A DNA stretch of 64,000 nucleotides from JABSSA01 sp039960995. GTDB lineage: Bacteria; Pseudomonadota; Alphaproteobacteria; Rhodobacterales; Rhodobacteraceae. The position numbers and the translations under genes were made by a program. A model generated the notes under the pieces. It was not told the origin of the DNA. It did no database searches and saw only the letters and a program-made list of their open reading frames with translations. Location: assembly GCA_039960995.1 (NCBI GenBank), contig JBDVKF010000093.1:6186-70185 (forward strand). The letters are read 5' to 3'. Shown here one piece after another: positions 63,395-64,000 of the stretch. Every line of letters starts with the position of its first letter. Within the stretch, counting starts at the first letter, position 1.

Positions 63395-63604
63395 CATACT
63401 TTGGTTAGATCATTTTTCCTACACAAGCCGAGTGACCGGGCAGGTCAAAACATCAATGCACCATCGCGCGTTGCTAAGAATGCGCGATGGATATTTAAGA
63501 CCCTTGCATATTCTTAGTATTTTTGTCGGATAAAAAACTGCTCAGCCACCCGACTTCGAATTTCGCCCGGGTTTTTTCCAACACATCGTGAAAGTTCGAA
63601 AACC

Positions 63605-63847
63605 ATGCGCAATACTTTAAACGACCTCCTCGCGATGGATTTGCTGGCTCAGCAATTCAATTGTGGTTTGAACCCGCAACTGAAGCGCGCCATTGAGGCC
63701 GGTCTCAGATTTCCTGTAAAAGCTGCCGTACCGCTGCCGACGAAAGAACAGACCAATGGAACTCTCCCTGAAAATGTAACACGCCTTAGCAATGCCACTC
63801 AGGGCAGTTTGAGGTCATTCCGCGACGGAGCGTGTCTTGGAGGTTGA
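63605..63847 (+). CDS. Small hypothetical protein
   Basis: An 80-residue ORF starting with MRNTLNDLLAMDLLAQQFNCGLNP and ending in a polar Thr/Asn/Ser-rich tail. It has no membrane segment or recognised domain. The ribosome site is unclear. It lies just before the right window edge, and the sequence after it (to 64000) shows nothing I can support. Could be a chance ORF. Confidence 0.3.
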   Translation: MRNTLNDLLAMDLLAQQFNCGLNPQLKRAIEAGLRFPVKAAVPLPTKEQTNGTLPENVTRLSNATQGSLRSFRDGACLGG

Positions 63848-64000
63848 GAGCGTCCAGCTACTTCATTCTTGCACAAGCTCAAACGACAGTTTTTCCAAAG
63901 TGAGATGGGTTTTGTGGAAATGAGAATTCTTCGATCGGCCCGGTCGCAAAAGCGATCAAAGTTTTGTTGCATTTATGGAAAAGCCTGGTGCTTTCCCTGC

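Noticed and set aside
1..64000. tRNA, rRNA, CRISPR array, insertion sequence or prophage integrase
   Set aside because: No cloverleaf, regularly spaced repeats, transposase or integrase motif was recognised on either strand. Subtle RNA genes could be missed by eye.

Overview
The window looks like chromosomal DNA of a marine alphaproteobacterium of the Roseobacter group (Rhodobacteraceae in the broad sense). This rests on family-level resemblance: FrcBCA and OvoA homologues, a Hint/RTX protein, a VPLPA-CTERM tail, a DUF6525-like small protein, and many tightly overlapping operons at moderate GC. No rRNA, tRNA, CRISPR array or insertion sequence could be recognised. All assignments come from reading the sequence, without database searches.

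Layout. 0-6.7 kb holds speD, a gene-poor stretch that looks decayed, a DUF547 lipoprotein, an EF-G paralogue preceded by a tiny leader ORF, a GST and an ACT-domain protein. 6.9-11.8 kb is a minus-strand NAD salvage locus: a bifunctional NMN adenylyltransferase/Nudix protein, a nicotinamide phosphoribosyltransferase, and a 704-residue protein that I cannot assign to any family. 12.0-19.3 kb is a LacI-controlled sugar or glycoside uptake operon with a GH63/MGH1-like hydrolase. Both of its permeases are unusual; one carries a DUF11-like beta-sandwich in a periplasmic loop. 19.4-24 kb holds a saccharopine-dehydrogenase/DUF4166 and DCC protein pair and the ovothiol enzyme OvoA. 24.4-27.4 kb is a fructose-type ABC importer, frcBCA.

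27.8-39 kb is a mixed housekeeping and accessory stretch: ankyrin protein, alpha/beta hydrolase, periplasmic glucan protein, MATE exporter, SDR, class IV aminotransferase, aconitase X-type dehydratase, choline-sulfatase-like enzyme and EamA exporter. 38.2-53.3 kb appears to be a metal-acquisition island. It has a nine-gene operon (COG0523 GTPase, DUF1826, DUF6525, a complete nickel/peptide-type ABC importer, EamA exporter), a divergent Rrf2 regulator, a second complete nickel/peptide-type importer, and an MFS protein with a histidine-rich tail. 53.8-55.4 kb encodes an RTX-plus-Hint exoprotein. 55.8-62.9 kb is a MoxR-ATPase cluster (DUF4129, DUF4350, MoxR, DUF58, SpoIIM-like, RDD, and a multi-spanning membrane protein). 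A VPLPA-CTERM remnant and a small hypothetical ORF end the window.

The best candidates for undescribed biology are the 704-residue protein beside the nicotinamide-to-NAD genes, the DUF11-containing sugar permease with its GH63 enzyme, and the double-importer metal island with inverted repeats at its promoters.
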